The position numbers were made by a program, and so were the translations under genes. Shown here in pieces: positions 43,548 to 54,975 of a stretch of 64,000 nt of DNA; position 1 is the stretch's first letter, and each line of letters begins with the position of its first letter. This DNA is from Nemertoderma westbladi (taxonomy: Eukaryota; Xenacoelomorpha; Nemertodermatida; Nemertodermatidae), in contig JAUCBJ010002723.1 of the NCBI GenBank assembly GCA_032718475.1, forward strand, positions 58,974 to 122,973, written 5' to 3'. The notes under the pieces were generated by a model. It was not told the origin of the DNA and did no database searches. It saw only the letters and a list, made by a program, of their open reading frames with translations.

Positions 43548-44888
43548 ATGGATTTCACAGCAATATTTCCGGTTGAGATTCAGAGTTTTATATTGGCACT
43601 GTTACCTGGGAGTAGCTTAGCGAGATGTGAATGTGTATGCAGTCTATGGAGTTCAATATCCATGGAAACTCCTAGCATATGGAAGCAAATATGTCATCAC
43701 GAAATCTCGCAAACCTCTTTATCTGAGTTTAAGGATATTCAGCATTCCCGAAATCAACATTTACGACATCACGAACAAAACAAACTTTGGAAGACGGTTT
43801 ATATTCGGTGGTGGGGGTGTAGGAGTCGCGTTGCTAAGGACAACCCGCACGCGATCACAACTTTGGATTGTGGAATAGTGGCACCTATTACAGTTGCGCG
43901 ATTAGCTAATGACTCAGTTGTCACGGGCAACGAGGGAGGTTTTGTCATGCAATGGTGCTCCTATACAGGGGCCTATATAAACACGATACACGTACATACT
44001 GCTGCAGTTACAGATATTTGCCTTTACCACACATCCAATAGCGAATCACTAAGCAACAAGGATCTACCTGTACACGTGAAAAGTGAAAATTTAATTATCC
44101 CTAAAGCTGTAATTAGCGTGTCCAAAGACCGGTTTATAATGCTAACCAGTCCTTTAACACAAGACGAGCCTCATATATCATCCCTGCTATACGACGCCCA
44201 CCCAGAAAACTTCTGCAATGTAATCTCAATTTGTCGGAACCACTTCCTGGTGGGATGCGCGAACGGCCATGTAAGTTTGTACCGAATCACCGCGGAAGAC
44301 GTAAACAGCGACGTCATCCATCACGAGAGATTGCTGGTGTACCCGCACCTACACCGGGGTTGTGTGACGTCATTGAGTGTGTACGAGGATAGGGCGGTAT
44401 CCGGGGCAACCGACGGACTGGTCCGACTGTTTGCAACACACACCGGCGCCATTTACATCACACTAAACCTACGCAACTGCGTAGCAGTGAACTGTTCGCT
44501 AAAGGGTCGGGCCGCCCTCTTGTTATCCTCTACCAGCATTGTCTACAGATCGAACTACACGGATAAAACATCCGTAGCCATGGTAACGCCTAACTTGATG
44601 TACGGTGTAACGAACCTATCTGTGAGTGGCCAACTTGTTGCCATGACGACTAATGATAACTTACTCCTCTACAGTTTCCAATTCGACAAGGAAGACAAGA
44701 CCGTGATCCCTGCCCTACTGAGGAGCATTGTTTTACCAGATTCTCATGGAGAAATTCGAGGTCTAGATATTCGCAACACAGTAAAGGAATGTTTGATTAC
44801 TGTTGCTACTAGTAACCAAGTTTATGTTTACCGATGGTTGGGTCCAAATCTTTCTCTAGATTTTCCGGTGCTTTACTTATGGGATTGA
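43548..44888 (+). CDS. F-box and WD-repeat protein, intronless
   Basis: 446 codons, open throughout, and the best candidate for a host gene here. Residues about 6-50 form an F-box (FPVEIQSFILALLPGSSLARCECVCSLW type, then SIWKQIC), which binds SKP1 in SCF ubiquitin ligases. The rest reads as WD40-like blades, for example VTDICLYH, VISVSKDRFIML, VISICRNHFLVGCANGHVSLY, VTSLSVYEDRAVSGATDGLVRLF and LITVATSNQVYVYRW. These would form a propeller that recruits substrate. The ATG at 43548 is the first before the F-box and fits the domain start. No introns, and no clear AATAAA soon after the stop, so it may be a retrogene or a single-exon family. GC content is higher than in the flanks. The substrate cannot be read from the sequence. 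Confidence 0.85.
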   Translation: MDFTAIFPVEIQSFILALLPGSSLARCECVCSLWSSISMETPSIWKQICHHEISQTSLSEFKDIQHSRNQHLRHHEQNKLWKTVYIRWWGCRSRVAKDNPHAITTLDCGIVAPITVARLANDSVVTGNEGGFVMQWCSYTGAYINTIHVHTAAVTDICLYHTSNSESLSNKDLPVHVKSENLIIPKAVISVSKDRFIMLTSPLTQDEPHISSLLYDAHPENFCNVISICRNHFLVGCANGHVSLYRITAEDVNSDVIHHERLLVYPHLHRGCVTSLSVYEDRAVSGATDGLVRLFATHTGAIYITLNLRNCVAVNCSLKGRAALLLSSTSIVYRSNYTDKTSVAMVTPNLMYGVTNLSVSGQLVAMTTNDNLLLYSFQFDKEDKTVIPALLRSIVLPDSHGEIRGLDIRNTVKECLITVATSNQVYVYRWLGPNLSLDFPVLYLWD

Positions 44889-46204
44889 AAGCTCTAGGGC
44901 TTTTGCAGCTCTACAGCAAAAATGTTTTAAATTTAAAAAGTCAATTTTAACTTAATTAGAGTCTAAAAAAAAGGAGAGAAATTATTTTATTTATTTTATT
45001 TGGTATTTATTTATTTATTTTCATCCAATTTTTTCGAATGAAAAAATGACTGAGAGTGCATTTTTCAGATTAAACATTTGATTTTTTTCAACATGTTTGT
45101 GCAAGTACAGTACTGGTGAGCTCACTTTTACATATTACTGTAGGTCTACGTCTAATGTAGGTAATATTGTCCCACACAGGTACAGAACAATGAAACCGGC
45201 AAACTTATTTAATATTGTGTAATATTGTTTAATCATTTGGCATGTAGTAGATTGCTTGGTGACTAATAATATTATATTATCGAGAATTGCAGTAGGGTAG
45301 ACCTTTGGTGCAGTGAGTGTGCTATTATGGATGGGCAAATTTGGCTGAAGTGCAATACAATTAATGAGTTGTCTGGCAGTGGATTGTTTATTAAATTACT
45401 TGTTTATTATATTACTATTATATACTGTAATACAGTATGTAATGGCGGAATAGAGCTTGTTTTGAGCGTGGGTGCAATGAGTTGGGCGGGGTCTTTTATT
45501 TGGACGAAAGGTCCAATTGGATGATTTTGTTTTGTAATGCAATGGGTAGGTCTAAGTTGTTTTAGATGTGCTATGAGTTGTTTTAGAATAATTGATTGTT
45601 GTGGTATGTGTTGTGTGGGTCATATTTAGTATTACAGTAGTATTAGTATTACTTAGTACTTACAGTATTCTTAAATATATATGGCACATTGTTTAAGTAC
45701 TGGACTATAAGCACAGAGTTCTTCTTTAAATCTTATGATACTTTTAATTTATATTTTTATTAAATAGTAATGTTATAAATTTTGATCATATTTTTAGAAC
45801 CCTGGGTGATTAATGTGGTGGCGCTACAGTAGTATTGGGCCCATCTGCAAGTATGCCAGACTATATGATGTATATTTCACTTTGCAGTTTAACCCATGTG
45901 AAAAATACCAGGTTTTCACTAAATCAACGTTACACAAGGGTTAAATCTAACCAAAACATTAAACGAATTAGTATCTGTACATGTTATACTGTAAGGTAGA
46001 AATGAGCGCTTTAAAACACATAATAAGGAAAAATGAAAAAAAAAATACAAATTCTTCATTTACAGTACTGTATATAACATTCCAATATTCTTCACATATG
46101 GATGGGGATATTATTTCGCCATAGATTGTAGTGTATACCAGGCAGATATCCCAGCGGTTGATAAAGTACCCCACCGGCATTGAAAACCGGGGCAGTTATT
46201 CACA
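44889..46204. other. AT-rich non-coding DNA
   Basis: 3' flank of the F-box gene, then spacer. Contains TATTTATTTATTT words near 45005. No other feature recognised. Confidence 0.4.
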
Positions 46205-47130
46205 GTGTTCGTTGCGTGCGATGTTCCTCGAGGTTCAGTACTCGGCTCAATCTTGTTCCTCATATACATCAATGACCTGCCTAACTGTAATTCTCTTATG
46301 ACGACCCTTTTTGCCGCTGATACGACTCCTCAACATAGTTCCCCCCAAATTTATCCCCTAATTTAGGTTATTCCCCATTACAAACTGTTTAAAATAACAA
46401 TACAATGGTGGGCTATGTAAAAAAATATCTGAATTCGCCCTAGGGAAAATAACCAGTTATTAATCCTATCCCGCTTTTGGTACAGTAGCTTAGTTACGGC
46501 CAATCTCTTAGAATATAATAATAAATTATAAAATATTTGCATATTAATAGGTTCCATGCACTAGCTACCATGGTTACTGTTCACAACCGCTTTGTTTAAT
46601 GTTCCCATAATATATTCGCCATAATGTATTAATAATATATAATGTATAATAATGTATAATGTACAGCTTATGTGTACTCTATTCTTTTCTCTAATTTGTC
46701 CTTATATTACTTATGGGTTGGCTGTTCGGGGTGGCACTTACACTACTATAACAAAAAAATTGCTAACCAAAATTTAAAAGGTTATGCGTTGCAAGACCTT
46801 TACCCACAGTCGAGCCTCTGCATTTCCGATCTACCAAAATTTGAATATCTTACCTCTTAACTTTACTTTATGAATACCAGGTAGCTGGTAAGATGTTCGA
46901 TGTTTGTAAAAATCCAAATCACCCCCAGTCCTACCTATTCACAAAGTATGCTTCTGTACAGATGTATAACACTCGCTCTGCCGCCTCTGGTACAGTATGT
47001 TCCACCATCCTTCTGTCCGCCTTGAGGTTGCGGGGCGCTTGCTCTCTTTTCAAGGTCATAAGATCTAGAAGTCCCTCTCAAGCGATCTTCGTGACATTAA
47101 AATTAAACGACTTTGGTAATAAAACTGAAA
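46205..47130 (+). pseudogene. Second LINE type (Jockey/CR1-like) RT remnants
   Basis: At 46217-46327 one frame reads VPRGSVLGSILFLIYINDLP, followed by the catalytic box as FAADT (normally FADDT). After a gap, 46672-46860 gives LICPYITYGLAVRGG and IYQNLNILPL, and 46893-47222 gives YNTRSA, the C-terminal blocks of Jockey/CR1-type LINEs. Frames are shifted and core parts are missing. This family is distinct from the four (TAG)n-tailed copies. Confidence 0.65.
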
Positions 47131-47184
47131 AACACCCTTTAAAGCTTAATTATCTAAATTGTACCCATATTACGGTTCGTACTA

Positions 47185-48095
47185 AAAGGTATACCGACCT
47201 ATACCGAGCTTTTCCGACATAATACCGAGTTATACAGTACCGACCTATAAAATAGCTACGAAAAGATATGTCGACCTATTCCGAGCTATAAAAATGCAAT
47301 ACCGCGCTAACACCGGCCTATACCGACCTATACCTGCGCCATTGACTCCACCAGGGGCGCTACTAAGCGTAAAACAATGCACTAGGCAACATTCAACAAT
47401 TTCGCTCAATTTTCTTTCGCTTGGCTGCGTACCTAGGATAGGCCTAATGGTCACTTACTAAACGCGAGACGAGCCTCCGATATAGTAAACAATTTATTAT
47501 TAAATATATTTATTATATATTAAATTATCAATCGGTGTAGCTCTGTAATGCATTGCTACACTGCAGCTTTGTATAGGTCGGTGTACTGTAGCTCTGAATT
47601 GCATTGCTATACTTTAGCTCTGAATTGCATTGTTATAATGTAGCTTTGTATAGGTCGGTTTATCTTTTGTATTGCATTGTTATAACTTTGTATAGGTCGG
47701 TGTAGCTTTGTATTGCATTGTTATAAGCTTTGTATAGGTCGGTGTAGCTTGTATTGCATTGTTATAGCTTTGTATAGGTCGGTGTAGCTTTGTATTGCAT
47801 TGTTATAGCTTTGTATAGGTCGGTGTAGCTCTGAATTGCATTGTTACAGCTTTGTATAGGTCGGTGTAGCTTTTTATTGCAGTGTTATAGCTTGGTATAG
47901 GTCGGTATAGGCCGGTGTTAGCTCGCTATAGCTCTGTATTGCATTGTTATAGCTATATATAGGTCGGCGTAACTCTGTAATGCATTGTTACAGCTTTGTA
48001 TAGGTCGGTGTAGCTTTGTGTTGCATTTGTTATAGCTTTGTATAGGTCGGTGTAGCTCTGAATTGCATTGTTACAGCTTTGTATAGGTCGATGTA
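47185..48095. repeat. Inverted-arm minisatellite around TATAGGTCGGT
   Basis: The left part (47185-47332) has about five ACCGACCTATA words. The right part (47570-48090) has about a dozen TATAGGTCGGT words spaced by roughly 40 bp (GTATAGGTCGGTGTAGCT then TTGCATTGTTATAG). The block at 47292-47332 is the reverse complement of 47891-47945 (GGTATAGGTCGGTATAGGCC, GGTGTTAGC, TTGCATT), so the arms are inverted copies. Confidence 0.85.
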
Positions 48096-48601
48096 GTTTT
48101 GTAAAGGTTTGTGAAAAATAAGTGCCTCGAAGTAAAAATTTTACTGTAAACTGTGTTCCTAAATTTAGTTTATTGTTTTGGTTAGAAATGACTGCCATTA
48201 TAACATGCTACTTTCCTTTTAAAGGTACCTTAAACAGTGTCATGCAGTACTGCAGTAATACCGCTAACGACTACGGTACAGCAGTAACGAGTAACTGTCA
48301 GACTGTAGTAGGCCTATGGCCTAGGACTGCTGAGCTGTGTAGCTGTGTGTGTAGGTACTAGGTAGCCTACAGTAATGTAGTAGGCCGCCTATGTGGGGCG
48401 AGTAGCGAGACACGAAGTCGGCGACCTGTAGCGCTGTAGGTAGCCTACTTGCCTTCTGCCTACAGTAATGCAGTACCGGTAGGCCTATGTGCAGATGTGG
48501 GGCGCGTAGAAAGACACGAAGTCGGCGACCTTCAGACCTTGCCCTGTTAGCATAGCACTGTAGCATACGGTTCATACTGTCAGACTGTCATATAGCAGTA
48601 T

Positions 48602-49341
48602 CAGGGATGGCAAAAACCATGGTTTTTTGAAAAAAAATTTTTGGTTTTGGTTTTATTGTTTGGTTTTTTATGTTTTTTTTCGGTTTTTTATGGTTTTTTA
48701 TGATTTTTCTGTGGTTTAATTAAATCCAATACAGCAATCTGGCAATACATACAAATGTAGGGCCTACGTACAACAGTCTGACAGTACAACCCTTGCGCTT
48801 ACCCAATAGAACAAAATACTGGAATAACTGAATACCGGTAAGGCCACATACAGTATGCTGGTTTGATATTGATAATATGCCAGCAAAGCGAGCAAAACCT
48901 TTTCATTAACATTGCAAAATGAACAGATGAAAAAGAAACGCGAGCAAAACTCAAAGTGAGAGAAATTTGTTCATTCTAATCTAACAGCTTAACAGTGCAA
49001 AATGACTGAATGATAAGATAAAGAAACGCGAGCAAAACTCATAAGTGAGCGAAATTTTTTCCTTCTAACAGTGCAAAATAAAAAAAAGAAACGAGAGCAA
49101 AACTCAAAGTGAGCGAAATTTTCTCATTCTAACAGTCTGACAGTGCAAAATGAAAAAGAAACGCGACTACCAGTTTGCTTTATATTATTTACAGCGTTAC
49201 CGTAATTGTAAAATTTTATGAAAAACCATAAAAAACCATAAAAAAACAATTTTTTCGCCTTTTTTTAAAAGTTGGTTAAACCAAAAAACCATAAAAAACC
49301 AATCTGCCAATGGTGAGAAAAACCATTGGTTGCCAACCCTG
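48602..49341. mobile_element. hAT-type MITE, 740 bp, 8-bp target duplication
   Basis: Begins CAGGGATGGCAAAAACCATGG and ends CCATTGGTTGCCAACCCTG, imperfect terminal inverted repeats of the CAGGG type usual in hAT elements. The 8-bp host word AGCAGTAT is perfectly duplicated at 48594-48601 and 49342-49349. Long A/T-rich inverted arms (CCATAAAAAACC) lie inside each end. The centre (48890-49165) has about four copies of AAAGAAACGCGAGCAAAACTC. No transposase is encoded. Confidence 0.9.
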
Positions 49342-49349
49342 AGCAGTAT

Positions 49350-50014
49350 ACAGGTATAGGCTCCAAACTGCCAAAGGGGCATGTCCGTCCCGACCGTCCG
49401 TCTGTCATCTGTGTCTGTCTGGCTGTCTGGTAAATTTTTGAACGCTAATTTCTCGGCATCGCTGGTGTCCAGGCTGCCAGGTGTCTGCTGGTTCGGCAGT
49501 TCAGAATTGAACCAAACTTAGCAGGTAGCCTTAGTCTGTTAGTACTGAAGTAGTGTGAGTAGAAGGAAAGTTTAGAATGCTTGTAAAGTTTGTTGAAAAA
49601 TCATGCAGTCTGACAGTCTGACGTCAGCTACGACAGATTACCGGTATGTGGTTTTTAGAAAATATTAAATTTCTCAGGAACGCCTCATTCAGTCATTTTC
49701 CTGTTTTCCAGAGCTGAAATTTTGGTTGCTTGTACAGTTGTAGAGAATCATGACAGCATGAAGTCTATTTTTTACGAAATTGAAAAGTTAGGACATTTAA
49801 TCTGTTAATTGGGGAGGGGATCCGGCTGCTAAAGACTCAGAAATAATTGCGTAGGCCTACCAGCTGGCGGCTGACCGGTACAGTTATTGCTGTAATGTTT
49901 CATCAGTCAGTCAGTGATTACGAAATTGCAGTATAAAACTGCAATATCTTCATACTGTCATAGGCCAGTAGGCCAGCTCGTTTGTCAGTTTGTCGTTACC
50001 TCGAGCGGAATTCA
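49350..50014. other. Non-coding spacer
   Basis: No gene recognised. TAGGCCTA occurs at about 49852. Confidence 0.4.
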
Positions 50015-50112
50015 GGTGTTGGCTGAGTGGTTAAGGCTGTAACCGTGTAACAATGTAAGGCGTTGTACTAGCCATCCAATGTGGTCTTGTCGCGCAGGTT
50101 CGAATCCTATCA
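50015..50112 (+). tRNA. tRNA-Ser-like pseudogene or SINE head with 24-bp insert
   Basis: TGGCTGAGTGGTTAAG (50020-50035) is a serine-tRNA D arm and A box. GCGTTGTACTAGCCATCCAATG (50060 on) is the anticodon arm with a 7-nt loop reading AGC. A long variable arm follows, then GCAGGTTCGAATCCTAT (B box). A 24-bp segment (50036-50059, ending TAAG like the preceding bases) is inserted after the D loop. The acceptor strands do not pair. So a relic, not a working tRNA. Confidence 0.6.
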
Positions 50113-50118
50113 TGTGTG

Positions 50119-51940
50119 CTGTGCACTTCTTACAGACTTACTGGTCCGCAATGCAGCAATGTCTAATCCTGTAATCTCTAAAATAACATACGAATTATTC
50201 TCCATAGGAATCCATTACATACGCACATACGGAACGGATACGGCAAATGCATACGGACTGACGGATACGGATACGCGAAAAGTTATACCGGTCAGCCGGT
50301 ACCCACTTTGTTATTATGTATGCAGTCTGTTAAAAGTTTAGAAATAATCTGAGTTTTTGTCAAAATGAGATAGTCTGCCACTCGGTACCGATAGTTACAA
50401 ACTTTTGATAAAAAAAACCGAACTAAGTCGCTCAAACAAATGATGAATGAAACCAAACGGGTACGTTTGCAGTCTATTAAAAGTTTGGAAAGTAGTATCT
50501 AAAGTTTGGTAAAAAATAAGACAGTCTGTTAGTCGGTACCGGAGGTTTCGGACATTTTATGAAAACAGAAATAAGTCGGGGGGCAATTGTCTGATTGTAG
50601 ATGAAGGATGAACTTAAACCAAAAGTTGTACATATGCCCCCACGACCTGCCCTGCAGGCAGTACAATACAAAATTTAAATATGAAAAAAGATATATACAC
50701 CCCCGATATAGGCCTACGTAGTACGTACATTGTACAATTTCATCAAATTTCAAAATTGTTTAGGCCCTGTGGAAATATTAATAATTTTCACCCCTCTTTC
50801 TAGTTTCGATTCAGATTGGGTTCAGATTTTTTATAATTCTCGAGATTTGGGTCCAGATAGGTTCAGATATGACTTTATCCCTATAGGCCTATAATGATAA
50901 TCACATCTCTCTGGCATTTTATCACTGTGAACTTTACTTTACTTTTATTACTTATGGTGCTGTAACAACCTGGAGCAGCTGTGTCGACCACCATCAGTTC
51001 TATATATACGGGAAGGTAATGGTGGACCGACTACAACTAAAGTCTCCACCCCATGACCACAATTACTTCAGTACTTCAACCACCATCTCCAATAATGATG
51101 ACTTTTATTGGTCGTTTTTGAAATGCAATGAGGTACAACCAGTATGCAATACTGACCAAATACGCTCCACAGACTAAGCAAAATGCGCTCCAGCCAGAAC
51201 GAAAAATGCGCTCCAGCACAAGACCAAATGTAAAATTCTCTCCAACCCCAATCAGCCAATGCCCAATCCAGTAATTACTCAATAAATTTTGAACATTTTT
51301 GCCCTTTTGTCACAACTTTACAAATAATGATTTTAGTTAAGAGAAGGGCCTACCGGTACTTTAAAGCAGTAGGCCAACGCCATACAGTCATTCACCAGTC
51401 CAGTACATGCCTACTCAGGCTCCAAACTGACAAACCACAAATGAACCGCACTATCATACATAATCATCGAAAACATAATCGTTGAAATAAATTTCTATAT
51501 TTTCAGCACTAGGCCTATCAGCCTATAATGCAGTATTGGCAGTATTACTGCATTACGGTGAAACGGTAAACGTTCTATCATAAAAAAAGACACATTAACA
51601 TAACAATGTAAAATAAAAAAGAAACGCAAGCGAAGCGAGCATAATTTTTTCTGCTAATTTTTTTCTCACCTTGCACGAACTTTAACTGCCGATCTACTGT
51701 AAATGTGCCAATTGTGCTCCACAGATCTAGATGTGCCAAATGCACTCCACAACAGCGTGTGTAGGTGCTCCAGCAACGCTGGATCCTTAACCAAACCCAG
51801 TCAGTATTGCAACCTGGAGGTGCAACATAATGTGATTGCTATGCTCATTCTGGAATATGCTATTAGCCCTCACAATCTGTGCAGCAATATATAATGAACG
51901 CTCCTGTTTCGTGGTCTTTAGGCACATCCTACAATAAACT
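50119..51940. other. Non-coding spacer
   Basis: No supported gene. AAAGAAACGC words like those in the hAT-type MITE occur near 51620. Several TAGGCCTA palindromes. Confidence 0.4.
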
Positions 51941-51941
51941 G

Positions 51942-52260
51942 AGATGCGATGGCGGATGGCTCATATTTTATAGTCGCACTGGCAATGATGGTAACATGTC
52001 ATATGAAGGCGGTAACATCATCTACTATGGATTCTGAGATTCCAACAGATCTTACTTTCTAGGCGTGGAAAATATATATTGGCTGACAGTAAAAGAAGGA
52101 TTGTTTTGTAAAGATTAACTTAAGTAAGGAGACTCGAAGATAATCTACAGCTACTTTACTTCATGGGGTCTTATGCTTGCTTATAGGCAGATTCTTACAA
52201 GTTTTACCAATTTACGTACTGCTACCGGTGAATTTGGTAAAGGAACATATGATCTGACTG
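51942..52260 (+). pseudogene. Fibrinogen-related domain remnant
   Basis: From 51942 one frame reads RCDGGWLIFYSRTGNDG, then YYGF, an in-frame TGA, DSNRSYFLGVENIYWLT. This is the CDGGW..F.R..G start and the YFLG.E.IY.LT block of fibrinogen C-terminal domains (ficolin/FReD lectins), ending at a TAA (52114). Weaker continuation (AYRQILTSF, TGEFGKGTYDLT) follows to about 52260 in shifted frame. Likely a decayed exon. Confidence 0.5.
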
Positions 52261-54239
52261 TCCTGAATATCTATATGTTTGAGAAGGTGAAAGTGATAGA
52301 CTGGGTGGAACTCACCCAAGTGAATGGAAACCTACGAAAGATAAATTAGAGGTGAAACTTAAATGTCTGAAAAACCGAACTCCGAAACATTATATATAGA
52401 AGAAACTGAATGGTCTGAAAACCGAACTCTGAAACATTAGAGATGAAACTGAAATGCCAGTCGTAACAAGATAGAGAAACAAACTGTAGCCTACTGTAGT
52501 AGTAGGTTACTTATTCTGTTCGTGCTAGTGCTACAAACTAACATAATTTATAACATAATTTGAAGCAACAATAATAGAACCGGAATTGGTGCTCTGCTCC
52601 TGTTATGCACATATAAGAACTGCTATGTTAGGTCTGCTCTCCCTATATTTCTGGGATAGTACTCATATATACTCGCATTTGGGTCGTGTTGTGGCATATC
52701 ACATTTGGGTGAGGTTGTCTCCCGACTTCTGTGTGTATGACCCGATTACAATCAATCTATCAGGTGTGGTGCCCCCGTTTGTTTCCCATAGAATATGCCA
52801 GGGGATCTCTGACAGATCATGCGAAACAAACTTTTAGGTGGAATATGGTCCAACACCCTTGTTAGGTTGCCTTCCTATATTTTGCTATGCATTCTCTGGA
52901 CGCGTACCTGTTTATCTAAATGTACTGTACTAGTTTTTGCCACGTCCCCTTCTTACACGTATGATATCTTACTGTACCTACCGTTAGATTGCGCTACAGT
53001 TGGCATATATCCCTCCAACTGTACTGGTGACAACTATGCTACTATGTGTATCTTTATTTATTTGATTATTCCTACTGTTAATATTATTGCTTATAATAAT
53101 TATTTTGGTCTGGTATAGTGCGGTCATTAATATTCGTTGCCTTACCGTCACTATAAGCTTGAGTTCTAACTGGGTTATTAGTCATTTGTCCAGTTAATAT
53201 ATTGTCTCCACCCAGAACGGGATTAAGCAATAATGTATGGCCCTAGGCATATACAATTTTGAGGCCCCACCCCAAAATTTTAATAGGTGGTGGGATTTTT
53301 GTGCTTATTTCGCATAAAATATTTGCACTTAAATTGTTCTTCAGAAATGGAAGGTACTGTAGAGGAGGCCCCTAGTTTTTGGGCACAAATATTATCATTA
53401 TTATTTAAATTTACTTTTTGTAGCTACTGACTATTTTTGCCTAAACGTGTCTAGTTTGTCTATAGGTTAATCCGGCCCTGTACTCCACCTACCTGTTTGG
53501 TAATTATTCCTAGGTAATATCTCACCCTCATTATGGACTATTAATACCCTGTGTGGTTACTACTTTTGGTGCCTTACTGGGTTTACTTACTGGGTCTTGT
53601 TAGGGTTACTGTAGTAATTACTTCCCTGCATGTTGGCTCCCCCCATTCTATATATCCAGCACCTGACAGCTGTTCCTCTAACAATCACAAAGTAATTCTT
53701 CCTGTTCCTTATCTCAGCTGCTTTAGTCTTCTTATTTTGTATTTTTATAGCTCTCTTGCCTCCTCCCTTTTTAATTCTACTTCCTCTTTCTCTCGAATTT
53801 CTCTCTCCTCTCTATCATTCTCCCTGTTTATTCTATCTTGCTGTTTCTGTTATTCATACTCCCATTCCTCTCGCTCACATTTATCACATTGTTCATGTTC
53901 CTCTCGCTCTCTCCTCCAATAACGCTTCTCTCTCTCTGTTCTTTCTGAACTTTCTCGCTTACGTCTGTCTCCTCACGTTTTAAACTTTACCCTGTTAACT
54001 TCTCTCTCTTACGCTTCAATCCTTTTGTCTCTCATTTTCTTCTTTCTATATTGCTTTATTATTTCTCTCTTTAACTGTTTCTACCCTTTTCTCTATTTTT
54101 TTCTACTGACCTATTTTTCGACCTATAACCGAGGATGTTATGGATTTCATACTCGCTTCACTCTCCCCACTAACATCCCCAGGATTCAATCGAAAATCAT
54201 TATTATGAAAATTATGGAAAATCAGCCTCAGATACGCTG
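52261..54239. other. Non-coding; tandem 70-bp duplication and pyrimidine-rich tract
   Basis: GAAACTTAAATGTCTGAAAA and a diverged copy repeat at about 52350-52450. 53690-54120 is T/C-rich, making Ser/Phe/Leu frames without meaning. No gene supported. Confidence 0.4.
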
Positions 54240-54489
54240 ATAGTGTTGGTTTTAGCTATTATACGGGTTTCAATTTGTCAAATCAGGAACTAACCGTTTT
54301 GTTGCGAGAGTGAGACACCCAAATCGATGAAACAAACAACCATCTTTTTGATAAAAATATCATTCAACTATCAGATGTTATGATTAAAACCAATAATTAA
54401 AAAATTATTATTACCAACACCGATAATTCTACTGAAGTAGGCGCAGGTGGAAATTCTATTGAGTTGAATTCATTCTATTAAGCATTCTA

Positions 54490-54813
54490 TTGAATGATAA
54501 AACTCATATTAGTTTTCTCAAAGAGGCAATGGATGGTGTTTCTCTTACTGATGCTAATGTAGATGGTTTTGCCATTTTGGATAAACCTAAAGCATTCGTT
54601 GAGATCCCATCACCCAAATCGGATGTTGAAGAGAGTTGCTCTCAACCGCAACAGGTCTTTCCTGAAATATTACCTCGGAAGCCAAGATCGAGTAAATTAA
54701 CCAATGCATCACCTGCAAAGAAACAGAAAGTTGCTGTTACCTCATTTCCGGTAGATGAGGCTAATAATTTTACTTCAAAAGCAGAGCTCATGCCAGGAAA
54801 CCGTTATTGGTGA
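54490..54813 (+). CDS. Short ORF at left side of Polinton-like region, unknown
   Basis: 107 codons of protein-like composition, Ser/Pro-rich with a basic patch (SPAKKQK) and an acidic N-terminus. No domain recognised. It lies about 160 bp before the polymerase B frame on the same strand, and the preceding 54240-54480 is coding-like but broken. It may be a remnant of a Polinton gene. Confidence 0.25.
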   Translation: MNDKTHISFLKEAMDGVSLTDANVDGFAILDKPKAFVEIPSPKSDVEESCSQPQQVFPEILPRKPRSSKLTNASPAKKQKVAVTSFPVDEANNFTSKAELMPGNRYW

Positions 54814-54975
54814 TTGTTTTAAAATTATTTCGCTCGGTAGCATATAAATGTTTAGATATAGTCAATAACATTTGATTTCATATTAATCTTTGGTGATATT
54901 TTATTATTATTATTATTATTATGGTTCCTATATAGATATAGATAGAACCCCGAGCATTTAAGTATAAATGAATCA

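Noticed and set aside
53551-54240. Ser/Leu/Phe-rich ORFs
   Set aside because: Caused by a pyrimidine-rich tract.
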